This document shows, piece by piece, positions 11,595 through 20,863 of a stretch of 64,000 nucleotides of DNA. Source of the stretch: Pyricularia pennisetigena (Eukaryota; Ascomycota; Sordariomycetes; Magnaporthales; Pyriculariaceae); the NCBI RefSeq assembly GCF_004337985.1, contig NC_043743.1:3456543-3520542 (forward strand), read 5' to 3'. Numbering within the stretch: position 1 is the first letter of the stretch; every line of letters begins with the position of its first letter. A program made the position numbers and the translations under genes. A model generated the notes under the pieces. The model worked only from the letters and a program-made list of their open reading frames with translations, did no database searches and was not told where the DNA came from.

Positions 11595-12057
11595 ATTAAA
11601 AAAACCGCAAGAAAGACAACTGGGGGTAAACCACCCAATCGAAATACCGGAAAATTTAATATATGGGTACAAAATAATGGATAATAAAGGAATAATCGTG
11701 CAAAACGGTTTAAACCTGGGAATAAAAAATATAATTGGTTATATTGGATGGTTACATTTTAATAATTGTTTACAATAATTGCGTTAAAGGAAATCCGCCG
11801 ATTGCAATCCCGTACAGACCTTTTAATCCCCAAAATCGCTTTTCAGCGTTTGGTTAAAAATGTAATATCCACAATTGCGCCTTATATTATATTGCAAATA
11901 CAGAAAAAGGTTTTAATAATATTGCAAAAAACGGCGGAAATGTTTTTGGTACAATTATTTACTGTTTTAAACCTTGCTGCTATCCATATAAAACGGGTTA
12001 TAATATCGACGAAAAATATATAATTGGTTCGGTTAATGTTAAAAACAATGGGTTATA
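11595..12057 (+). pseudogene. Histone-H3-like copy A, cargo of the hAT element
   Basis: The plus strand at 11604-11642 encodes TARKTTGGKPPNR, close to the canonical H3 tail TARKSTGGKAPRK. At 11706-11717 it gives RFKP, the H3 (R)YRPG segment. After an apparent ~54 nt intron, 11772-12020 is open and reads ALKEIRRLQ, LLIPKIAFQRLVKNV, LVQLF, LNLAAIHIKRVIISTKNI, then TAA and LVRLMLK. This follows the H3 histone fold in order ([52 protein letters not shown]). The TAA at 12021-12023 stands exactly at the Gln of DIQLARR, a RIP-type CAA-to-TAA change. The alpha-2 region is strongly diverged. No clear ATG is visible at the tail; it may be on an upstream exon or lost. It could be an H3 or a CenH3-like variant. 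Confidence 0.8.
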
Positions 12058-12949
12058 AAATTTCTTTTTAAAATAGTAAAATATAAAATTCAATTAACCG
12101 TTTGGACATTTTTTTTGAATTTTGTTTTTGTTTAACTGGAAATTTATTACGCTAATTAAATGTAAATAAAATCTACGCAATTAAAAGTTTTAACTGCTAA
12201 TATTACCGTAAAATATATAATTAAAATTCGCAATTATTCCGCGTATTTAAATTAAATAACAGGTAAAAAATCCCCCTCAAACTCCTTAGGTATTATACTA
12301 TGAATTGGTTTTATAACCAGCACCTATAACGTTTTTGCCTGACGTTTAAGTGTTTTTGGGTAATTAGGTACCCCAACCCAATTATTCGCAATAAATGGGA
12401 ACGTAACCCATCCATCCACATTTTTTTAAACTATTATTCGGTAAATGGTGCGAATGGATTTGTTTAGCACATTTGTATAAATTTTATAAGGGGCCTGTTT
12501 AACCCAAATGCGCTGGACAGGTGTTTTGCAATTAAAAACCCTGTACGATTTTTAAACGCGGAACAGGGCGGTAGCTTTAATGTAATTATAATTTACAATT
12601 AAAGGTTTAAGTACGCCAAAACAAATAAAAGCGCGCAAAAAAGTTGCTTTAGCCAAAATAAAGGACTGTATAGGCGTAGAATAAATCGCCCTATAAAATA
12701 ATTAGCAGTTATTTTATTTTAAAAAATTAAAATATGTAAAATTTACTTTGTTTTAACTTTAAATAATTGGTATATTTGGTTTATATTAGAATTATAAACC
12801 GCAGTATTTTTTGCCCAATAATGCACCTTAGTGGCCAAATGGGTTACCAGGGAATACCAGTATCGATACATTATATGGTAAAATAAACCACGCAATATTT
12901 GAAATTGTTAACCGTATATTTAAGTAATTATCCTATATAACCATTTGTA

Positions 12950-13680
12950 ATTTACCAATTTAATTATTTTGGTTTGATTTAAATTGGCCGTTTTACCAGA
13001 ATGCGCGGTTTTGTGGCGGATTTGGCGTATTATATAACCAAGTTTAAAAGAATTTTCAGGTAAAATACCTTTTCCAAATTTGTGGAAAATTTGGCGGATA
13101 AATTGATTCGCTTTATTTTGGTAAGTGTGTTATTTATATAGCAATGCAATAACCATTTTTTCCCATTTTTGCATTTTAAATTCGGCGTTTTTAATGGGAA
13201 CTTGAAAAAACGTTTCAAAAACCTCCTTTAAATTATTTAAATCCTTTACATCTTCCCAATTTTCGTCGTCGATTGGGGCAGGGGTGCGGGATTTTAAACC
13301 GAATTTGGATTGCAGGTTTTTCCAATACTGGTTTTAAAATTTCCTGGATGGTTATATTTAATAGTTACCACGTTATTCTGGTATTAAAAAAGGTTATATA
13401 TAATGGTTATTAATTTTTTGGTAATAAAATCAAGTTTTAATTTATTTTCCATTTGCTTTCCTACGAATTTAGTAAACGTAAGGTATTTATATTCGTTCCG
13501 CAATTTGGACTTTTAACGAAATAATGCGGTGTTGAAACGCTTGCGTACGCGGTCCACTATTAGTTTAAATTCGTCGCTATTTTTTGCTTCCGTTTTCAGC
13601 CTTTTGTTGCGATCGCGCGATTTGTGGGTTTTCTGTCCTATTTTTTCGTCGTTTTTGCGTTTACGGGTTAAAAATTGTTA
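12950..13680 (-). pseudogene. Unrecognised basic protein, cargo of the hAT element (decayed)
   Basis: The minus strand from 13680 downward reads as a Lys/Arg-rich polypeptide (TRKRKNDEKIGQKTHKSRDR, DEFKLIVDRVRKRFNTALFR), then a mixed region (FVGKQMENKLKLDFITKK). A separate stretch (DDENWEDVKDLNNLKEVFET, KMQKWEKMVIALLYK) continues to about 12950. It is interrupted by several TAA/TAG codons, some compatible with CAA/CAG origins. I do not recognise the family. It may be a second transposon-encoded protein or a captured nuclear protein; the basic N-terminus would fit DNA binding, but that is inference. Confidence 0.4.
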
Positions 13681-14197
13681 ATTGTCAAATTAAAACTGAA
13701 ATGCATTTTGTAAAATCAAAATGTATACCTATATTTGCAAATAATAATAATATTTAAAAATAACTGATTATTCCAAATATAGCAAAATTGTAATTAAAAT
13801 TTGAAATTGAAAATTCTGGTTAAAATTCAAATTTTTGTTGTTTTAATAAATTTGATAAATTTAATAAAACAAAAGAATTTTGCGTTTGGATTCCCAATTT
13901 GGTTACCCCATATTTAATTTATTTGCACTTTACCTAATTAAATTTAGCGCCGCTGTGAAAATTTTCCACGTTAAACCTAATTAGGTTTAGATTAAATAAT
14001 ACCCCGCCTTTATTCACTTTTTCGCAATTGCCAAAAAAGAATTCGGTTTTTAACCCAACCATTTATCCGCACTAATTTCTTTTTTGTTTTTATTTTTCGT
14101 TATCCACCATTCGCATTACCCGTAACCATTTTTCGTTACCATTCTTATTTTTATTAAAAAATTTATCGCCTGGTTATTTTTAATTAATTTAGTTAAA

Positions 14198-14705
14198 ATG
14201 GCTTTTCGCGCCCAAATTCCCCGTTCGATTGCAGGCAAAAAACCTCAAACCTTTCCTTAATTTATATAAAAGGTTTTAAAAAAAAATATACCAGTGGGTA
14301 AACAGGGGTAAAATCGCCGGTTTAAACCTGGTAATAAATTTTATCCATTTTCTATTTTACAATTATATATTAACTCCATTTTAGTAATTGTTTTACGCGA
14401 AATTAGGCGGTACCAAAAAACCCTCAAACTATTCGTCCCCAAAATTCCTTTCCGACGTTTGGTACGGGAATTGGTTTAAAATTATAAATATAATTTTCGC
14501 TTCCAATTAATCGCTTTTATGGTTTTGCAAAAAACAGCAAAATGTTTTTTTATCATTTTTTTTACAGGTAAAAACCCTTTATTATAACCATCCTATATAA
14601 CCATTTTAATTTTATTTAATTATTAATTTTTGCGTTATCCACGTTCGCCGTATTATTATCCAAATTAAAAATATGCATTTCGTTAAATATATTTTAAATA
14701 TTATA
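14198..14705 (+). pseudogene. Histone-H3-like copy B, cargo of the hAT element
   Basis: An ATG at 14198 opens MAFRAQIPRSIAGKKPQ, spaced like the H3 tail (Q5, R8, G12 and K14 coincide). At 14311-14329 NRRFKPG corresponds to PHRYRPG. A 55 nt intron with good ends (GTAATA at 14330, TTAG at 14381-14384, branch-like TTAACT) is followed by [14 protein letters not shown] and [13 protein letters not shown], a stop, then NYKYNFRFQLIAFMVLQKTA, which tracks H3 alpha-1 to alpha-2 closely. The C-terminal piece at about 14622-14690 reads INFCVIHVRRIII...KNM, matching [13 protein letters not shown]...KDI, with every changed Thr/Ala/Leu codon explicable by C-to-T. A second intron (about 14569-14620) has lost its acceptor. 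It is clearly inactive. Confidence 0.85.
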
Positions 14706-14750
14706 AATAAATGGATATACCCCCAATATCCCAACCAAAGGGATTTTTAA

Positions 14751-15230
14751 ATGGCTGGTTATTTCCGCATTGGCCCTAAAAATAAAAAACTTATATCCCC
14801 ATTACCCGTCGTTTCGACTTTATTTGGTTTTAATGGTTAAAACCCATTACGCCCTGTATCGAAATTCCCAAAAATTTCCAAAATAGCGAAAACTCCGTCA
14901 CCTGCCAAACCTGCAGGTAAAAAACCTGTTAAAACTATTAGCAAAACATTCCCCAAAACTGCTGGAAAAAATTTGCCGCAATTAACTATTATTGCAAATT
15001 CGTCGTTTTCGTTTTCGTCTGCGGATTCGACTTCCTTTTCGTTTTTGTTTTGTTTATTTAACAGTATAGGTGAAAATAATTATAAAAATAAAAAGGAAAA
15101 ACTGGATGAAAAACTGGATAAAAAATAGGATAAAAAACTGGATAATAAATAGGATATAAAACAGGAAAAGCAGCAGGATAACCAGGTTAATTTTATTAAC
15201 CCTAATACGGATATGGAAAATACTAATTAA
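14751..15230 (+). pseudogene. Lys/Pro/Ala-rich protein, cargo of the hAT element (RIP stops only)
   Basis: One frame of 159 codons runs from ATG 14751 (MAGYFRIGPKNKK) to TAA 15230. It is interrupted only by TAA 14838, TAG 15126 and TAG 15150, each consistent with CAA/CAG mutated at the C. The middle is a basic tail-like region (KIAKTPSPAKPAGKKPVKTI then SKTFPKTAGKN). Next come a Ser/Phe-rich stretch and a charged repeat of KLD(E/K)K type likely to be helical. The composition resembles linker-histone or other chromatin-protein tails, but there is no globular domain I can name. It follows H3-like copy B by about 50 bp on the same strand. Lysine codons (AAA) could be enriched by G-to-A mutation, so the original Lys content may be overstated. 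Confidence 0.6.
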
Positions 15231-15615
15231 GTTGTGTAAAAAACAAAATAATAGGTTTAAAAAAAGGGATGGTTATTTAGGATAGTTATTATAATTTCTT
15301 TCACATTATATTGCGTTGTTTTTAATTTTAAAACCTATTAATCGATGGTTACACTAATGGATATATTTTATTTATTAATTATTTATCCCAATTTTAACAA
15401 AATCGTTTTTTTTTTACATTGTTGTTCCTTTTTAATCGCTTTAGCACGAAAACCCGCGGGTTACCCAATTCGGGTTGAGCCCGCCAGCCCGCGGGCCCCC
15501 ATTTACCCGCCAAGAAAACCCGTGGGCCATTAAGGGCCCCCGCCAAGAGCCCATGGGTTGGCGGGCCGGGCTGGGCTAAACCTGTTTTCGGGTTTTGGCA
15601 GGCCTTATTTGCGGT

Positions 15616-16158
15616 TACATTACGACATGTGCTGTATCGAGAATTTCGGCGTTATTTATCCTAATGCCTAGCGCCCCAGCGCCAGTTGTTAATATTAGAT
15701 CCAACGCCATAAAGCTACCCGCCAACCCATCCGCTACGGTTGGCAGAGACCTTGACAAAGTCCAGAGTCAATCTAGTGCGGGCGCCGCCCCAACGGCCAC
15801 TCAAACCGCAGATGCAACCCCGGCGGGCGGCGGTTTTGATTATGCGGCAAAATCCAAACAGAGATCGACGGTAGCGCTCCCTGCTAGTCATGCGTCCTCC
15901 CCTCAGCTAAGGGAAGATGAGCACCACCAGACTCGGCTTTGGCAAGTGGGCAACATGATTATCTCTGACCCTCAGGAGGCCAAAGAGTATTAGCGACGCG
16001 GATGGATAGTATACGAAGTGCAAAGCGAGGATGAAGGGAACGCTAACGTTGAGAATGGCTGGTTTGATCAATCCATACAGACAGAGGGGCCCATAGATAT
16101 GCTGATGGAACCGGAGCGTGGGCGATCTAGGAAACGGAAGGGTCTGACGGAAGTATAA
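15616..16158 (+). pseudogene. HNH-nuclease-domain protein, 3' part
   Basis: Immediately after the hAT target duplication the HNH frame continues as HYDMCCIENFGVIYPNA and then meets TAG. A one-base frame change is needed to enter the downstream open stretch (PSAPAPVVNIRSNAIKL..., 15660-15990). This carries a Thr/Ala-rich linker, then LWQVGNMIISDPQEAKEY, TAG at 15991 (again a CAG-type change), and RRGWIVYEVQSEDEG to a C-terminal MEPERGRSRKRKG and TAA at 16156-16158. The C-terminus is basic and may have been a nuclear localisation signal. GC content is much higher than in the element, so RIP touched this flank only lightly. Confidence 0.65.
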
Positions 16159-16434
16159 GATCTGTTGAAAGATTTATAATTATCAAATTGTAAATTACAG
16201 AAGAGTCCCGCTGTTTGCCATAAATTACATTGCAAACCTTGCTTGTGGGGCTCTCCGTGTAATGTTTGGAAAACACAATTGGAACTGGGGTGAACTCGAA
16301 AACAAGGTGCCTGTTTATATTCCACTCATATTCGAGCGCTGCATGACATGCGGCGGCATTGGCGTACACCCAATTTTGCAACTAACAAAAAAAAAGCCGA
16401 TCTGTAAAGATGCGTGAGTACAGCCCACTACAGC

Positions 16435-16962
16435 CTATTCCGCCCCCTTCTTTGGGCTGCGCTCCCCCGCAGGACTTAAAGCCTCGGGCTGCTCTTCGGA
16501 GAAATCCGGCCCTGTGTAGCCCGGGTTCCTATGCCACACGTCCTTGCTGCTGTTGGGTTCAACCGTGTACCACCCCCGAACGTGTTTCCAAGACCAGGGA
16601 CCCCAGTATGCGAACGTAGCTGCGTCAGTGCGGGCCACCGTATTGCCTGCAGACTCGCGACCCTTGGCGTCTCCTTCTTTCGCTCCAACCTGCTCTTTGT
16701 ACCAATTCTCGGTTATTTGGGAGGTGATGTATGAGACGTAGACGTAGTGCGTTGAACCGGGTGAAGTCTTTCGGTACGTTGCAGATATGTCCCCTTTGCT
16801 CCGTTGAATCAGGACTTCCTTGTCTGTCATGTCCCTGGCGGCGGGTTTGGTAAGGCCACCGTAGTGATCGAGGAAGCTTGGCTGGGTGCTGGTGCCGAAT
16901 CCGATAATGATGGCGGCCGCAGCATTGCTTACAAGCAATGCCAAGGAAAGAAGAGCTGACAT
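16435..16962 (-). CDS. Small secreted protein of unknown function (175 aa)
   Basis: The minus-strand frame gives 175 residues from the ATG at 16962. I chose this start because it begins directly with a hydrophobic signal-peptide-like segment (MSALLSLALLVSNAAAAI). The frame stays open upstream to about 17196, but that part looks like 5' leader, with a TATA-like CATATAAATA box roughly 150 bp upstream of the start. The mature part is hydrophilic, with FAYWGPWSWKHVRGWY near residue 125 and a charged C-terminus (GERSPKKGAE). It contains no cysteine after the signal peptide. I do not recognise the family. It is the first intact gene next to the RIP-affected block, a common location for lineage-specific secreted proteins. 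Expression is untested. Confidence 0.55.
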   Translation of the reverse strand: MSALLSLALLVSNAAAAIIIGFGTSTQPSFLDHYGGLTKPAARDMTDKEVLIQRSKGDISATYRKTSPGSTHYVYVSYITSQITENWYKEQVGAKEGDAKGRESAGNTVARTDAATFAYWGPWSWKHVRGWYTVEPNSSKDVWHRNPGYTGPDFSEEQPEALSPAGERSPKKGAE

Positions 16963-18444
16963 GTTGGTAAAGCGTGCGTGCCGAGGTTTGACGCAAAGTC
17001 GAAAACGAGTTGAGGGAAAGAAGGCTAGACTTAGGGCGGTGATGTAAATAGTAAAAGAGTGAAAACCCCGTCTAATGATGGATATGTACGACTGCAAGTT
17101 GCAGCAATTATGATCGCCAAAGCCCGTGTATTTATATGCACGATTTGTTTTTTCAGGCCCCCTAAAACTATTTATGGCAATATTTAAAGGGGGCATTATG
17201 ATTACGCTTTACTGCAGTTCTCCATGAAAATTAGTTATGCGATTTGTGTTTGTATAGCGACTACTATGTTATAGACTATGTGGGGTTTGAGCTTTGCGCA
17301 GCCCCTGTCAGACAAAAGGGGCACCCAAAGCCAAACCCCCAAGTATGGCGTGTTGGAGCTGGCGAACTGCTCCATTTATTTCGACGGCCACTCCGATCGC
17401 CGGCTATGTTTTTATCCGAATGTTATGCGCTACAAGAATACGCATCCAGTCCCGCGATATTTCGGACATGATTACATTCGCCCCTGGGCTACATGATCAT
17501 GGACACTTTAAAGATTTATTATATAATAGCTAGTCATATTGTGTAGCCTTGCACATTTGAACTTACTACGTAATTTCAAGTCCCTTTCAAATCCACGCGG
17601 CCGCCCCTGGTCACAGTCTGAGTCATGGGGAGTCCTATAGGGCTGTTCCAACTTTCAGGCAAAAACAACAGCAAATTAGGATTGTGACCAGTGTGGCGAT
17701 CTTGGGCAACTGGAGATCATTCTATCATAGGGTGATGTTTAGCTATCAAAATATCAAAGAATAAACTGACACAGTCATCACGCGCACGTCCAATAAAGGC
17801 CTTCAAACAAAGTCACCAAATTGTAACGCGCGTTAGAACTTAGAATTTGCAACCTGCTATTGTATGGAAAAAAAAAGCGGCGAGGACTGCCGTGATGAAT
17901 TGGCCCAAGAACCGTCAACTAGGATTGGGGGCCAAGTTCATCACCTTGTTTCGATCGGAATCACCGGACACGAAAGACGGTTCGTGTTAGGCTTCGTAAG
18001 CAGCTCGATAGACGGTAGCTTTCGTGTCTACAACATCTTTCCAGGGGCCCATCGGCCTTAGCATTCAGGCCTTCTGGCGTACTGTTTCGAGGACATGATT
18101 CGAGGGAAAGCAGGCGAGCAGATGATTTCAACATGTTTGCGACAGCTTCAGGCCCTGGAGGAGTTGAAATACCGGTAGGGCTTAGGCTTAGAAAATGCTC
18201 ATAGATAAGGAGTTTTGTTTGTTAATACTGTAGCTTAATGTCGAACTAAGTCGAGCAAATACTGGCATCTTCCTTACTACAGGCCGCTTTGCTTGAGGCT
18301 ATGAATGGATATGCGTAACTAGTATCCGAGACCGGGTAATCCTATTACAGATCTCTCATAACCGACAAAGAGCAATAGTCGACATCACCTAGAGCAACGA
18401 TGAATAGACGACTTCTCTTTTGCCAGACATTCTAATTCCAGCTC
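16963..18444. other. Intergenic, no supported gene
   Basis: Short frames exist on the plus strand (17278-17496, 17864-18061) but lack motifs, starts with context or splice partners. The 17278 frame (YFDGHSDRRLCFYPNVMRY) could be a worn exon. Confidence 0.4.
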
Positions 18445-18882
18445 TCAACTGGGAGACGCAATACAAGAGATATTCACACATAGTGACATTCTAAAGAACA
18501 CCGAGGGCGTGTGATTTACTGTCAGTGCTTCACAATTAATTCTTCCCAGGCCTTCTCCACAGCTGACAGGGTCGTTGATCAGCGTGCGAAGGGACATTCC
18601 ATCGTGCTCGTTCGGCATGCGTTGCCACTCAATCTCCGGCACAAGCATCGTAAGCCTTCTCCCCACTACCGGCCTGAGGAAGATGTGTCCGTGACACTTG
18701 TGCGGCAGGTGCTCCATCCCCGTCTCGTTGAACATCCCGTATGCCTGGCACTCGCGGTAAAACAGGTCCGTTTGGCGGCTTAAATAGAGTGCGGGTGTGA
18801 TCGCCTTATCTTGCGCGCCTCTGGCTCTCTCCGTCGGCAGGATAGGATTTTGGTAGAGGCTGTTAAAGAACTCGTCATTCAA
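18445..18882 (-). pseudogene. Fragment of an FTA2-like / protein-kinase-like fungal gene
   Basis: A 145-codon minus-strand frame contains LFYRECQAYGMFNETGMEHL and PHKCHGHIFL. This resembles the FYxECRAYGRLKE...VKCHGYL core of the expanded fungal family annotated as kinetochore Sim4 subunit FTA2-like or protein-kinase-like. A second match, SLRTLINDP, corresponds to the PLRAIVKDL-type segment that follows. The kinase N-lobe glycine loop and the catalytic HRD and DFG regions are not found on either side, so this is a truncated relic rather than a working gene. Family assignment is from remembered motif similarity only. Members of this family are often found as fragments in fungal genomes. Confidence 0.4.
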
Positions 18883-20863
18883 ATTATGAAACTTGAACTA
18901 TAAAAAGGTCGCCCTTGATTAGGGTCTGATTAGACATAAAGGGATATGTGATAAATTCAAAGAACATGGATATTTGCTCAGGTATGTTCAGTCAACATAC
19001 AATCTTGAGACAGTACGCAGCGCCATTTATGTTCGTTTCAACAATGTAAGATTGTTGGCCTGATCCTATCATGCTCACGGCGTTGACCTATAGTGGCGCG
19101 ACGGGTGTGTTTGGATCCATGGATGGGCTGAGCCGAGGACCAGGTAAGACTGGAAGTTTGGGAAAGTGGGCGGAGCCACTGCCGCTCCGTTCATGCCGAT
19201 CAGTCTAGGGGCCGTATTGGTTGTTTATATGCTTCGAGTGTGTAAAGTTTACTCTCGGCTATGGCGGCTTTCTAGTGACGACCAATAGAGAAAAAGCTGG
19301 CTATATAATACAAACTACCTGATTTGAGGCCCGCTCGGAAAGCCAAAAGGGGATCTCTTTCATCCTCGATATCTTTGTGCCACCAATGGGAATTCATGCA
19401 GTGCTTCAAATTCTCCATTGGGCATTGATGCTGCTGTCTTTCCGGATCATCGGTTTAAAACTGATATAAAGATAACAAAGCATAATCAAACGGCCGACCG
19501 GGTATTATCAAATCTGCCACTATTCGGTTTCTATTCCTTATCAGGCGGTGTTTCCACGCAAGCCCTTCCTTGTTACTTCCACTTGACGGTCACCATGTAG
19601 AAATAAGATCCCAAATGGGAATTCTGCGGCAGAAGAGCCGTTTACAGTGGGACTAGTGTTGCTTGCAGGGAGAGATTCTATATGATAATGCTCCTTTTTG
19701 TTCATGAATTGCATCTGCACCGCACAACCTTTTTGACCCGATGTGCTAACCGGCTTCCTCAACTCTGCCAGATGGCCAGAGCCAATAGAAATGACCGTCT
19801 CCCTACAAAAGCACCCCCGGTGTATGGCGAGACTCGGGTTATAGTTCATTGCTCATGTAATCTGGCGGGGTTGAGTAGCCATCAAGGTACGCCAGAGATT
19901 GATACATAAGTGACGTCGTGTGTCACCCTCATTATTCACCGGGAACACCAGGGACTCGCTTCTACGTTTTCCTTGCATGGCACACCATGGGTCCATGTCT
20001 GTCCCTTGCAAGGAATTCAAATGTTTTCAACAATATCTTTGTACATTTTCTTGCTAAACAATGACCCTTCGGACCCCATGCCGACTCCCCCGATCCGGGT
20101 CGCCGAAAGCGTACCGCCAGATTCCACACGGTATTGGTATCCGGTTACTCGATCAGCAAAGACAAGACCATGACTTCAATGCTGAATTGAGCCTCACGCA
20201 GGTCAAAATAAAGTAATATTGCTAGTCTACCCCGGCCGTCCATGTCAGGAACTTTAGACGGTTCCCAAATTCTCGACTACTGGGCCCAACCCCTGCGATA
20301 GCACACTCAGCACCGGAGGAACTTTTGTTTGGTGGGAAATTTACCGTGACACCTCCAATCTGGAGAACCCCTCATCCAATTTGTGGGGGAGTCGGGGAGG
20401 GGTTGGGGTTGTTGGTTCTTTGCGGGAAGGCTCCCCCTCGGGGCGCGACTACCAAAGGTGGATACATGACTTCTCCAACTATTGAGGCAAAAGACCCCGA
20501 CACCAGGATCATAATGCGACACATGGTTTTACGCCAAGGGGGAAGCTGTCTACGCGCTCTTTTGCTCCCCCACGCCCGAAAGCGCAGAGACCCCCGGCCG
20601 GTCTTTATCCCGGAGTAAGAACCAGCCCCGCGTTCGGTATGGACTGAGTACTGGACACGATAAAGAGGGGAGCTTCGTGTGACCTGATTTCCTCCTTCCT
20701 GCTTTTTGTTTCCTTAGTTTTTGTTTCTTGTTTCCTAGTTACCCAACTTGGCCTTGCAAGCTTTCTCTTCCACCGGCACACTTCACCAACATCTACCTTG
20801 ACGATTGCCACCATCCAGCAAACTCAGAACAAAAGCAGGTCCTGCCATAAAAAAAAGACCAAA
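18883..20863. other. Intergenic, promoter side of the alcohol dehydrogenase gene
   Basis: No gene is supported. CT-rich stretches at about 20690-20790 lie directly upstream of the dehydrogenase start and look like a typical fungal 5' leader. Confidence 0.4.

Larger units (their letters stand above)
7417..15607. mobile_element. 8.2 kb hAT DNA transposon with cargo genes, RIP-inactivated
   Basis: The boundaries are exact. TTTGCGGT is duplicated at 7409-7416 and 15608-15615 (8 bp, the hAT size), and the inner ends TAAGGCATTCCAAAACCC and (reversed) TAAGGCCTGCCAAAACCC match at 16 of 18 positions. Removing the element plus one duplication joins the HNH frame into ...ALRL-HYDMCCIENFG. GC-rich subterminal regions (7430-7575 and 15445-15600) share CACGGGTTTTCTTGGC in inverse orientation. 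A minus-strand hAT transposase occupies 8330-11079. The remaining ~4 kb holds two histone-H3-like copies, a Lys-rich ORF and an unknown ORF. The interior is extremely AT-rich with CA-to-TA bias. The element is longer than the usual 3-5 kb hAT; nested insertion is possible, but I saw no second set of ends. Confidence 0.88.

Noticed and set aside
1..16158. CRISPR array or prokaryotic operon structure in the repeat-rich left part
   Set aside because: The 30 bp repeats are directly tandem with no unique spacers, and introns plus RIP show the DNA is fungal nuclear.
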